Source of the DNA: Curtobacterium sp. MCJR17_055
GTDB lineage: Bacteria; Actinomycetota; Actinomycetes; Actinomycetales; Microbacteriaceae
Direction: 5' to 3'
DNA length: 64,000 nucleotides
Assembly: GCF_003224335.1 (NCBI RefSeq)
Contig: NZ_QKLF01000004.1
Coordinates: 310,001 to 374,000 of the forward strand
The notes beneath the pieces are model-generated. The model saw only the letters and a program-made list of their open reading frames with translations. It ran no database searches and was not told the DNA's origin. Positions 33,842 to 42,386 of the stretch are shown here, piece by piece. Position 1 is the first letter of the stretch. Every line of letters starts with the position of its first letter. The position numbers were made by a program, and so were the translations under genes.

Positions 33842-35149
33842 GTGCGTATCTCTGTCATCGGCTGCGGCTACCTCGGTGCCGTGCATGCCGCCTCCATGGC
33901 CAAGCTCGGACACGACGTCGTCGCCGTCGACGTCGACCCGGAGAAGATCGAACGGCTCGCCGCCGGTGAGGCACCGTTCTTCGAGCCGGGACTGCCCGAG
34001 ATCCTCGGCGAAGCGATCGCGTCCGGGCGCATCCGGTTCACCACCGACATGGCCGAGGTGGCCGGGGCCCAGGTGCACTTCCTCGCCGTCGGCACCCCGC
34101 AGGGCCCGACCGGCGCCGCCGACCTCCGCTACGTGGACGCGGCGATGGCCTCGCTCACGCCGTTCGTCTCCGCCGGCGAGTTCGTCGTCGGCAAGTCCAC
34201 GGTGCCCGTCGGCACGGCCGCCCGACTCGGCGCCGACCTGACCGCGGCCGTCCCCGGTGCCACGCTCGTCTGGAACCCCGAGTTCCTCCGCGAGGGCTTC
34301 GCCGTGCAGGACACCATCACGCCGGACCGCTTCGTGTACGGCGTCCCGGAGGGCGAGGACGGCCAGCGCGCGGTCGCCGCGCTCGACGAGGTCTACGCCA
34401 CGGCCCTCGCCGACGGCACCCCGCGCCTGGTCGTCGACCTGGCGACCGCGGAGCTCGTGAAGATCAGCGCGAACGCGTTCCTCGCGACGAAGATCTCCTT
34501 CATCAACTCGATGGCCGAGATCGCCGAGGTCGTCGGCGCGGACGTCACGGCGCTCGCCGACGCCATCGGACACGACGCCCGCATCGGCCGCAAGTTCCTT
34601 AACGCCGGCCTCGGCTTCGGCGGTGGGTGCCTGCCGAAGGACATCCGTGCGTTCCAGGCCCGGGCCGACGAGCTCGGGGTCGGCGAGTCGCTGGCGTTCC
34701 TGGCCGACGTCGACGCCACGAACCTCCGTCGTCGCGCGCACGTCGTCGAGCTCGCGCAGGAGCTGCTCGGCGGTGCCGTCGCGGGCAAGCGGATCGCGGT
34801 CCTCGGCCTCGCGTTCAAGCCGAACTCCGACGACGTCCGCGACTCGCCGGCCCTCGACATCGCCGCACGCCTGCGCGACCTCGGGGCGACGGTCGCCTCG
34901 TACGACCCGGAGGCCGTGGTCACCGCACGCCGCGTGCACCCCGAGCTCGACTACGCCGAGACCGCCACGGACGCCCTCACCGGTGCCGACCTGGTGCTCG
35001 TGCTGACCGAGTGGAACGAGTTCCGCGAACTCGACCCGATGGCGGTGGCGGCCCTCGTGTCCTCGCCGGTCGTCGTCGACGGTCGGAACTGCCTGGACCG
35101 CGAGGCCTGGCGCGCCGCCGGCTTCACCTACCGCGGCATGGGGCGCTGA
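33842..35149 (+). CDS. ugd: UDP-glucose 6-dehydrogenase
   Basis: The 435-residue enzyme oxidises UDP-glucose to UDP-glucuronate with NAD+. The N-terminal Rossmann motif VIGCGYLGAVHAASMAKLGH starts at residue 4. VGKSTVPVGT, NPEFLREG and the catalytic cysteine C263 in GFGGGCLPKDIRAF follow, then a second Rossmann domain with VLGLAFKPNSDDVRDSPALD. It is complete. It opens an envelope-glycan island; the product would make an acidic polysaccharide. A hairpin ends the transcript. Confidence 0.97.
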   Translation: MRISVIGCGYLGAVHAASMAKLGHDVVAVDVDPEKIERLAAGEAPFFEPGLPEILGEAIASGRIRFTTDMAEVAGAQVHFLAVGTPQGPTGAADLRYVDAAMASLTPFVSAGEFVVGKSTVPVGTAARLGADLTAAVPGATLVWNPEFLREGFAVQDTITPDRFVYGVPEGEDGQRAVAALDEVYATALADGTPRLVVDLATAELVKISANAFLATKISFINSMAEIAEVVGADVTALADAIGHDARIGRKFLNAGLGFGGGCLPKDIRAFQARADELGVGESLAFLADVDATNLRRRAHVVELAQELLGGAVAGKRIAVLGLAFKPNSDDVRDSPALDIAARLRDLGATVASYDPEAVVTARRVHPELDYAETATDALTGADLVLVLTEWNEFRELDPMAVAALVSSPVVVDGRNCLDREAWRAAGFTYRGMGR

Positions 35150-35165
35150 CCGCAGCACCGGTCAC

Positions 35166-35201
35166 CGGCTGCGGGACCACCGTCGGGTGGCCCCGCAGCC
35201 G
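35166..35201. terminator. Bidirectional terminator between ugd and a converging GT4
   Basis: CGGCTGCGGG-ACCACC pairs with GGTGGCC-CCGCAGCCG with one mismatch and a six-base loop. Confidence 0.8.
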
Positions 35202-35213
35202 AGGACGTCCGGG

Positions 35214-36422
35214 TCAGCCGGAGCGCCGACCGCCACGGAGCGCCGAGCGGAGCACGTCGCGGTAGCGTGCGCCGATCCGCTCCGTCGCGTACTCGGCGGC
35301 GGCAGTGGCAGCGCCTGCCCCGTGGCGCGTCCGTGCCTCGTCGTCGGTCAACTCCCGGACGAGCGCGGCCCGCAGGGCGTCGACGTCGCCGGGGGCCACG
35401 AGCAGCCCGGACCGGTCGTCCCGGACGACCTCACGGATGCCGGGCAGGTCGCTCGCGACGATCGCGGCCCCGACCGCGGCGGCCTCGAGCAGCGTCACCG
35501 GCAGTCCCTCCTGGTCGCCGTTCGCGGCGGCGACGGAGGGCAGTGCGACCACGGTCGCCGATGCGAGCGTGGCGAGCACCTCCGACTTGCCGCGCTGCCC
35601 GAGGAAGGTCACCGGCAGACCGGCGGCCTGCCGTTCCAGGCGCTCCCGCCACGGCCCGTCACCGACGACGGTGAGCGACCACGGGACGTCCTCGACGCCC
35701 CGGAGGGCCTCGATGAGGTTCCCGAAGCCCTTCTTCTCGACGAGACGACCGACCGCCACCACGTGCCCCGGTCGGCGGGTCGCCTGCTCGCGGGCGGCGC
35801 GGGCCGGTCCGAGGTCGACGCCCATCGGGATCACGCTCGACCGGTCCTCCGGCACGCCCCACTCCGTCAGACGCTCGCGCATCTCGTCGTTGACCGTCGT
35901 GACGTGGGCGGAGCGCCCGAACACCCACTGCTTGAGCCGGACGAGCGGGGCGGCGCGAAGCGCGTAGACGTCCCCGCCGTGGGTGGTGACGACGAGGGGG
36001 ACGCCCGGGGCCGCGAGCGCCGCGACGAAGGCCTGCGGGATCGCCCAGTGCGCGTGGATGACGTCGGGCTTCCCGGCGCGGACGGCACGACGGACCGCGA
36101 GCCACTGCGCGGCCACGAGCGCCGGGACCTGCAGGACACGCTTCCGGTCGGCCTTGAGGTTGTCGAGGATCGCGCCGTCCGCGAGGTCCTCGAACCGTCG
36201 CGGGAAGTAGGCGAACCGGCGGACCCGGACGCCGTCGACGGTCTCGGCGCGGGCGGCACCCGCGACGCGCGGTGTGAGCACGGCGGTGTCGAACTCGACG
36301 GCCTCCTGTCGGGCGAGGTCGAGCACGAACGCGGGGACGCCGTCGTCGGGGTGCGACGGGAACGTCGAGGCGAGCACGAGCAGGCGCGGCCGAGCGGTGG
36401 CCGGGCGGGCGGGTTCGGACAA
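35214..36422 (-). CDS. GT4-family glycosyltransferase
   Basis: The 402-residue GT-B enzyme begins RPRLLVLASTFPSHPDDGVPAFVLDLA. It has VVTTHGGDVYALRAAP, VVAVGRLVEKKGFGNLIEAL and, in the donor site, GDQEGLPVTLLEAAAVGAAIVASDLPGI. The last motif matches GT4 enzymes of exopolysaccharide clusters. The donor sugar cannot be read from the sequence. The start is a TTG at 36422, supported by GGGAGGT five bases ahead. It is divergent from the pyruvyltransferase operon, with about 120 bases between. Confidence 0.88.
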   Translation of the reverse strand: MSEPARPATARPRLLVLASTFPSHPDDGVPAFVLDLARQEAVEFDTAVLTPRVAGAARAETVDGVRVRRFAYFPRRFEDLADGAILDNLKADRKRVLQVPALVAAQWLAVRRAVRAGKPDVIHAHWAIPQAFVAALAAPGVPLVVTTHGGDVYALRAAPLVRLKQWVFGRSAHVTTVNDEMRERLTEWGVPEDRSSVIPMGVDLGPARAAREQATRRPGHVVAVGRLVEKKGFGNLIEALRGVEDVPWSLTVVGDGPWRERLERQAAGLPVTFLGQRGKSEVLATLASATVVALPSVAAANGDQEGLPVTLLEAAAVGAAIVASDLPGIREVVRDDRSGLLVAPGDVDALRAALVRELTDDEARTRHGAGAATAAAEYATERIGARYRDVLRSALRGGRRSG

Positions 36423-36541
36423 GGGGGGACCTCCCGGTCGTCGGACGATCGCGGTCGGGCGGCCCTGGTCGGGTTGGTACCCTGCTGGAGGCCCGCGGCG
36501 CGACCGGTGTGCGGCGCGGCCGGATCCGGAGCAGGAGACCC

Positions 36542-37765
36542 GTGCGCGTACTCATCCACAATAGCGATTCGCCCCACAACCGAGGCGACCGGGCGATCCT
36601 CGCCGGGAACATCGAACTCGCCCGGCGCCGCTGGCCCGGCGCGGAGATCGTGTCGCTCTCGCAGTACCCGGACCGCGACCGCGCCTGGTTCGGCATCCGC
36701 TTCCTGCCGATCTCGCCGTACAGCACGGGCATCGGCGACCTCTTCCTGCTGCTGCGGGCCGCGCGCACCGCCGACGTCGTCCTGTGGGGCGGCGGCGAGA
36801 TCCTCAAGGACTACACGAACAAGCTCGGCCTCGTGTACTGGCTGCTCAAGTTCCTGCTCGTGCGCCTGGTCAACCGGCACGTCGTCGGCGCCTTCCAGGG
36901 CATCGGCCCGACCACGGCGTCGATCAGCAAGCGGCTCATCCGCGCGACCGTCGACCTGACCGAGGTGTTCATCGTGCGCGACGAGGAGTCGCGCGACAAG
37001 CTGCTGTCCTGGGGCGTGCGGACGCCGGTCATCTCGTCCTTCGACCCGGCCGTGGTGGGCACCGTCACCGCTCCCGACGCCGACGTCCTCGCGCGCCTCG
37101 AACGCGCCACGGGTCTCACCGCAGAGCGCCTCGACGGGTCGGTCGGCATCGGCGTGCGTCGCTGGTTCCACTACAAGCGCAGCGGCTGGATCCCGTTCCG
37201 CTTCATCCCGAAGGCCCTCCGCCGATCCCAGGAGGAGTCGGCGGACCTCCTGACCTACCGTGCCGCACTCGCCGAGCTCGTCGACACCGTCGTGGAACGC
37301 TGGGACGCGGACGTCGTGTTCTACCCGATGCACATGGAGGCGTCCGAGGGCGACGCCGCCTTCGCCCGCGAGGTCATCGCCGGCATGCGGCACGGCGACC
37401 GGACGTTCGTCGTCGAGGCGGACGACTTCTCGCCCGCCGAGTACGCGGGCCTGATGTCGCGGAGCCGCCTGTTCATCGCCAGCCGTCTGCACTCGGCGAT
37501 CGTCGCGACCATCGCCGGCGTGCCCGCCACGGTCCTCTACTACGTCGACAAGGGCCGGCTGTTCTTCGAGCAGATCGGCCAGCAGCGCTACGCCCGCCCG
37601 ATCGAGGACGCCCTCACGCCGACGTTCGTCGCCGACGTCGTCGCGTCGCTCGAGGACCTCGACGAGCACCGTGACCGGGTCGTCACCGACCTCGCCGCCG
37701 GAGTGACCCGGATGACCGACGCGCTGCACGCCGACTTCGCGCGCGGCACCGGGGGCGGCGCGTGA
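36542..37765 (+). CDS. Polysaccharide pyruvyl transferase family protein
   Basis: The 407-residue protein starts VRVLIHNSDSPHNRGDRAIL, the N-terminus of the CsaB/WcaK-type pyruvyltransferase family. It has LWGGGEILKDYTN, GAFQGIGPTTAS and, near the C-terminus, SRLFIASRLHSAIVATIAGVPA with the conserved RLHS histidine. Such enzymes add ketal-linked pyruvate from phosphoenolpyruvate to cell-wall or capsule sugars. The GTG at 36542 has AGGAG seven bases ahead. It overlaps the next membrane protein by GTGA. Together with ugd it points to an acidic surface polymer. Confidence 0.85.
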   Translation: MRVLIHNSDSPHNRGDRAILAGNIELARRRWPGAEIVSLSQYPDRDRAWFGIRFLPISPYSTGIGDLFLLLRAARTADVVLWGGGEILKDYTNKLGLVYWLLKFLLVRLVNRHVVGAFQGIGPTTASISKRLIRATVDLTEVFIVRDEESRDKLLSWGVRTPVISSFDPAVVGTVTAPDADVLARLERATGLTAERLDGSVGIGVRRWFHYKRSGWIPFRFIPKALRRSQEESADLLTYRAALAELVDTVVERWDADVVFYPMHMEASEGDAAFAREVIAGMRHGDRTFVVEADDFSPAEYAGLMSRSRLFIASRLHSAIVATIAGVPATVLYYVDKGRLFFEQIGQQRYARPIEDALTPTFVADVVASLEDLDEHRDRVVTDLAAGVTRMTDALHADFARGTGGGA

Positions 37766-38754
37766 GTCCGACGACCAAGAAGGTCCTGCGGCGCGCGGCC
37801 CCGATCGTCTTCTACGTCCTGCTCGCGCTCTTCCTGTTCCTCTACGTCCGCAGTGTCGACTGGGGCCAGCTCGCCGGCATCCGGTGGAACTGGTGGTGGG
37901 TCGCGGTCGCGACGGCGATCAGCCTCGGCTTCCGCTACTGGGGCGTCGGGATCTGGTTCTTCCTGCTCCGTCGGCTCGGTGCCACCGGTCTGCAGGGCAG
38001 CGGCGTCGCGCTGACGTTCGTCTACGCGAAGTCCTGGATGGGTCGCTACATCCCGGGCGCCGCGACCTGGATCATCGGCAAGGTGTACTTCGCGTCGAAG
38101 CACGGCGTCTCGCGCGCCCGTCTCGGGGTCAGCGGCCTGCTCGAGGGCGCACTGCAGATCGCGGCCACGCTCGCGCTCGCGCTGGTGCTGCTGCTCATCG
38201 ACCCGCGGACGCACGAGCTGGACCCGTGGATCATCGTGCTGATGGTCATCGCCTTCGTCGGTTGCGTCGTGTGCCTCGTCCCGAAGGTGTTCGTCTTCCT
38301 CATCAGCACGGCACTGCGGATCCTCCGCCGTCCGCCGCTCGACGCCGATGTCGCGCCGAACCTGGGGACCGTCCTCGGCGGCGCCGGTCTCTACGTGGCC
38401 GGCGCGGTGCTGTCCGGCACGGCGTACTACTTCATCACGCTCGCGGTCTACCCGGGACTCGACGTGCGCGACGCCGCGTTCGTCATCGGTGCCGCGAGCA
38501 TGGCGTCGGCCATCAGCATGCTCGCGGTGTTCGCCCCGGGCGGGCTCGGCGTCCGCGAGGGCGTCCAGGCGCTGCTGCTCGGCCTCGTCATGCCGGTGCC
38601 GATCGCGCTCGTGGTCGTGGTCGTCACCCGTGTCTGGAGCCTCGCGGTCGACGCACTGTTCCTGCTGACGGCGGCGGTCCCGACGTGGTTCGCGCGGCGA
38701 CGCCACGAGGACGAGGTCGGACCCGCCGACGTGGAGCCGGCGCCCGGCCACTGA
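37762..38754 (+). CDS. Lysylphosphatidylglycerol synthase-TM/flippase-like membrane protein (UPF0104 type)
   Basis: The 330-residue protein has about eight hydrophobic segments. Its conserved core, KSWMGRYIPGAATWIIGKVYF and later MLAVFAPGGLGVREGVQALLL, follows the LPG_synthase_TM (UPF0104/AglD) family. Members act as lipid flippases or as membrane parts of lipid or glycan transferases. Translational coupling to the pyruvyltransferase suggests it handles the same lipid-linked glycan. GTG start in a GTGA overlap. Substrate unknown. Confidence 0.85.
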   Translation: MSPTTKKVLRRAAPIVFYVLLALFLFLYVRSVDWGQLAGIRWNWWWVAVATAISLGFRYWGVGIWFFLLRRLGATGLQGSGVALTFVYAKSWMGRYIPGAATWIIGKVYFASKHGVSRARLGVSGLLEGALQIAATLALALVLLLIDPRTHELDPWIIVLMVIAFVGCVVCLVPKVFVFLISTALRILRRPPLDADVAPNLGTVLGGAGLYVAGAVLSGTAYYFITLAVYPGLDVRDAAFVIGAASMASAISMLAVFAPGGLGVREGVQALLLGLVMPVPIALVVVVVTRVWSLAVDALFLLTAAVPTWFARRRHEDEVGPADVEPAPGH

Positions 38755-38863
38755 GCGGCGCCGCGTCGGCCGACCCCGGTCAGCACTTCCGCTCCGCTCC
38801 GGCTGCTCGACGACGGGTGCTCGGCGGCGGGCTCCGTGCCGGGCGCTCTGCGGAGCGTCGGTC

Positions 38864-40435
38864 TCAGACGATCGTCGTCGTACGCTCAGTGGCGTCGGGG
38901 AGGCGGGCCGGGCCTCCCGTCCGGACGACCGCGACCACCGTCGCGACGAGACCCGCCACGACGAGCAGCAGCACGACCGCGACGAGCGCCGGTGGCACCG
39001 GGCCGAGCGCCTCGTACCGGGCGACGCCGGCGGCGGTCAGGGGGGACCGAGCGGCGTTCCAGAACCAGCTCGCGACGACGCCGAGGCCGTAGAGCCCGAT
39101 GCCGGGCAGCACCACCGCGAGCCCGACCGCCAGGCCGTCGCCCGCGCGACCGCGGGGCGCGAGGCGGCGCCAGGCCACCGCACTGAGGGCCACGAGGCAG
39201 ACGATCGCCGGGAAGTAGTAGCGTCCCTGGGTCGCGGCGACCTCGGTCGTGGTCAGGTAGGCGTGGGCGCTCGTGTACGTCTGGATGCCGATGAGGAGCG
39301 CCGGGAACACGGCGAGTACCAGCACGGTGCGCCGGTCGGGGGCGCGTCGGAAGGCGAAGGCGAGGACGACGACCAGCGCGACCAGCGTGAGCAGGCTCGT
39401 CAGCAGGTCACCGATGCTCACCTGCGCCTTGATCCCGGGGCTGCCCCAGAAGGTCCTGGCGAGCGTGCCCCAGCTGACGTCGAGGAAGTGCGCGAGGGTC
39501 GGGTGCTCGCCGGGCGGGAAGTCCTTGGGCGGTCGCATGGCGGTGTAGCCGTTCGGCTGCACGCGTCCGTACGTGACGATGTTGTGCAGCCACCACCACG
39601 CCCCGATGAGGCCCGCGACACCGACGGTGACGACGGTGCGGAGCAGTCGGCGACGCAGCGTCAGCGCCCCGGCGCCGGCGACGAGCGCGACCAGCGCCAC
39701 GAAGGGGACCGCGGGCAGGCCCGTGCCCTTGATCCAGATGAGAGCGCCGAGCGCGACGCCGAGCGCGACCGTCGTGCGCCACCGCAGGTCGCCCGTGAGC
39801 AGCCGCACGGACAGCCAGACGACGACGCCGGCGAACAGCATCACCGGGGCGTCGTTCGAGACGGAGGACGCGATCGAGGCGAGCTGCGGGGTGGCGAAGA
39901 GCGCGAGCGCACCGATCAGCGCGGCCCGTGGGGACCGGGTGAGCCGACGGACGGAGGCCCAGGTCAGCAGCGGCAGGAGGGTCACCGCGGCCACGTCCAC
40001 CAGCCGGAGGGCGAGGACGGCGTGGTCCCAGCGGAGGTCGGCGAAGTGCAGCGCCTTGAGGACGACGGCACCGACGAGGTAGGCGGTCGGGGGGTGCTGC
40101 GTCATCTGGTCCACGGTGCTCGACTCGCCCGGAGCGCCGCCGAGCAGTTCCGCGAAGTCAGACCACTCGGACTTCGGCAGGGTCGCCTGCTGTGCGGCGG
40201 CGGCCTGCACGGCGTTGAGGACGTGCATCTCGCCGGGCGCGACCCACGGATCGCCGATCGCCAGGTGCACGGTCGCGTCGATGTGGGCGGTCTCGTCCGG
40301 TGCCTGGAAGACCGGGACGACGAGGGCCCAGACGAGCAGCCAGAGGCCGAAGGTCACCGTCACGACGGCCACGGCGATCCGTTCCGCCCGGGTCGCGGGC
40401 GGGTGGTCGGCTCGGCGTCCGGTCGTCGTCAGCAC
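38864..40435 (-). CDS. DUF2142-type polytopic membrane protein, putative GT-C glycosyltransferase
   Basis: The 523-residue protein has about twelve membrane segments. The first outer loop reads VFQAPDETAHIDATVHLAIG, with the Asp-Glu pair seen in DUF2142 and other GT-C-like enzymes. A late TQGRYYFPAIVCL segment is also family-typical. It probably uses a polyprenyl-phosphate sugar donor outside the membrane. The GTG at 40435 is leaderless behind TAGGAT. It converges with the flippase-like gene. Confidence 0.75.
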   Translation of the reverse strand: MLTTTGRRADHPPATRAERIAVAVVTVTFGLWLLVWALVVPVFQAPDETAHIDATVHLAIGDPWVAPGEMHVLNAVQAAAAQQATLPKSEWSDFAELLGGAPGESSTVDQMTQHPPTAYLVGAVVLKALHFADLRWDHAVLALRLVDVAAVTLLPLLTWASVRRLTRSPRAALIGALALFATPQLASIASSVSNDAPVMLFAGVVVWLSVRLLTGDLRWRTTVALGVALGALIWIKGTGLPAVPFVALVALVAGAGALTLRRRLLRTVVTVGVAGLIGAWWWLHNIVTYGRVQPNGYTAMRPPKDFPPGEHPTLAHFLDVSWGTLARTFWGSPGIKAQVSIGDLLTSLLTLVALVVVLAFAFRRAPDRRTVLVLAVFPALLIGIQTYTSAHAYLTTTEVAATQGRYYFPAIVCLVALSAVAWRRLAPRGRAGDGLAVGLAVVLPGIGLYGLGVVASWFWNAARSPLTAAGVARYEALGPVPPALVAVVLLLVVAGLVATVVAVVRTGGPARLPDATERTTTIV

Positions 40436-40441
40436 CGGGCC

Positions 40442-40447
40442 ATCCTA
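40442..40447 (-). promoter_or_regulatory. -10 box of the DUF2142 gene (leaderless)
   Basis: TAGGAT on the minus strand, six bases before the GTG at 40435. Confidence 0.5.
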
Positions 40448-40517
40448 CGGTCCGGCCGCCTCGGGGCTGCCGGAAGAGCACGACGCGGACCGTCGCGATG
40501 GGGCCCTGGCCGGGCGG

Positions 40518-41018
40518 TCAGCCCTCCCGGACCGACATCCGTTCGCGCTCCGGCTCGGTGCCGGCCGTGCTGCGTCGCGCGGTCTCCTGCTCGACGCGGT
40601 CGGGGTGGTATACCCAGACCTTGTAGAGCCAGAAGCGGAACACCGTGCCGAGCGCGAGTCCGATGACGTTGCCCGAGATGTTGTCGGCGAGCGCCGAGGT
40701 GAAGCCGAGCACGTAGTGGGAGACGCCGAGGCAGCCGAGCGAGATCACCATGCCGCCGAGGGAGACGATCACGAACTCGACGCCCTCGCGTGCGGCCACC
40801 GAACGGCGCTGGTGCCGGAACGTCCAGTAGCGGTTGCCGACCCAGTTCACGACGATCGCGACGGCCGTGGAGACGACCTTCGCCCAGAACGGCCCGGAGT
40901 GCACGTGCTCGGGGGAGAGGACGGTGGCGCGGAGGAGGTTGAACACCGAGAAGTCGACGACGAAGCCGACCGCTCCGACGACGCCGAAGCGCGCGAGCTG
41001 TGCGATGAGTCGGCGCAC
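40518..41018 (-). CDS. GtrA-family membrane protein
   Basis: The 166-residue protein has four membrane helices and the GtrA motifs RFGVVGAVGFVVDFSVFNLL and NWVGNRYWTFRHQRR. GtrA proteins are thought to help move polyprenyl-phosphate sugars across the membrane. The GTG at 41018 is chosen because CAGGAGA precedes it; the frame stays open far upstream on the opposite side of purK but without support. Its place beside purK is conserved in M. tuberculosis (Rv3277). Confidence 0.9.
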   Translation of the reverse strand: MRRLIAQLARFGVVGAVGFVVDFSVFNLLRATVLSPEHVHSGPFWAKVVSTAVAIVVNWVGNRYWTFRHQRRSVAAREGVEFVIVSLGGMVISLGCLGVSHYVLGFTSALADNISGNVIGLALGTVFRFWLYKVWVYHPDRVEQETARRSTAGTEPERERMSVREG

Positions 41019-41153
41019 GGGGTCTCCTGGTCCGTAGAGTTGTCGCTGGCCGACCAGCGGGGTCGGGACGAGGCGGATCGACGATCGGCCTCGGAGGAGT
41101 GTAGTCGAGCGGGTCTCCGGAGCACGCGGGGAACGGCGGAAGGAACACACAGG

Positions 41154-42290
41154 ATGGCGTTGCGCGTCGGAGTCGTCGGTGGAGGGCAGCTCGCCCGGAT
41201 GATGGTCCCCGCGGCCGTCGAACTCGGTCTGGACATCCGGGTGCTCGCGGAGGGTCCCGGGATGTCCGCCGCGATCGCCGCCACCGCGGAGGGCGACCAC
41301 CGTGACGCGGCGACCGTGCTCGCGTTCGCCCGGGACGTCGACGTCCTGACCTTCGACCACGAGCACGTGCCGCAGGACGTCCTCCGCACGCTCGTCGACG
41401 CCGGTGTCGCTGTGCACCCGGGGCCGGACGCGCTCGCGGTGGCGCAGGACAAGATCGTGATGCGCACCCGGTTGACCGCCCTCGGCGTGCCCGTCCCGGA
41501 CTGGGCCGTCGTGCACGACGCGGCCGAGCTCCGCACGTTCCTCGACGAGCACGGCGGCCGTGCGGTCGTGAAGACGCCGCGCGGCGGCTACGACGGCAAG
41601 GGCGTCCGGGTGGTCCACGACCCGTCGGACGTCGACGACTGGTTCCTCGCCGTGGCCGAGTCGGCCTCCGGGCAGGCCCTGCTCGTCGAGGAGCTCGTGC
41701 CGTTCACCCGGGAACTCGCGCAGTCCGTCGCCCGGCGCCCCTCCGGGCAGGTCGTCGCCTGGCCGCTCGTCGAGACCGTGCAGCGCGACGGCGTGTGCGC
41801 GGAGGTCGTCGCGCCGGCACCGTCGAGTGCCGGGCGGCTCGCGGACGAGGCCGAGTCGCTCGCGGTCCGGATCGCCGAGGAACTCGGCGTCACCGGTGTG
41901 CTGGCGGTCGAGCTGTTCCAGACCGACGACGAGCGGATCCTGGTCAACGAGCTCGCCATGCGGCCGCACAACACCGGCCACTGGTCGATCGACGGCGCGA
42001 CGACCAGCCAGTTCGAACAGCACCTCCGCGCGGTCCTCGACCTGCCGCTCGGTGCGACGGGGATGCACGCGCCGGCCGTGGTCATGGTGAACGTGCTCGG
42101 TGGTCCCGCCGACGGTGACCTGGCCGCTCGCTACCCGGCGGCGCTCGAGGCGTTCCCCGAGGCGAAGTACCACTTCTACGGCAAGGACCCGCGTCCGGGG
42201 CGCAAGGTCGGCCACGTGACGGTCGTCGGACAGGACGTCGACGACGTCGTGTACCGGGCCCGGGCGGCCGCGGCGCACTTCGACGACTGA
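41154..42290 (+). CDS. purK: N5-carboxyaminoimidazole ribonucleotide synthase
   Basis: The 378-residue ATP-grasp enzyme carboxylates AIR to N5-CAIR in purine synthesis. The motifs are VGVVGGGQLARMM at the N-terminus, VVKTPRGGYDGKGVRVV in the ATP-grasp, and ILVNELAMRPHNTGHWSIDGA with the catalytic region. ATG 41154 has GGAAGGA ahead. Normally purE follows directly; here a secreted glycoside hydrolase gene lies between them. Confidence 0.97.
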   Translation: MALRVGVVGGGQLARMMVPAAVELGLDIRVLAEGPGMSAAIAATAEGDHRDAATVLAFARDVDVLTFDHEHVPQDVLRTLVDAGVAVHPGPDALAVAQDKIVMRTRLTALGVPVPDWAVVHDAAELRTFLDEHGGRAVVKTPRGGYDGKGVRVVHDPSDVDDWFLAVAESASGQALLVEELVPFTRELAQSVARRPSGQVVAWPLVETVQRDGVCAEVVAPAPSSAGRLADEAESLAVRIAEELGVTGVLAVELFQTDDERILVNELAMRPHNTGHWSIDGATTSQFEQHLRAVLDLPLGATGMHAPAVVMVNVLGGPADGDLAARYPAALEAFPEAKYHFYGKDPRPGRKVGHVTVVGQDVDDVVYRARAAAAHFDD

Positions 42291-42386
42291 CGGTCGGACG
42301 GGAACTCGCGGGCCGCCCGCGTCGACGTCACCCGCGCGGGTGGCACCCGGTCTGGGAACTCGTCAGGTGCCGGCCGGAGTGGTGCG

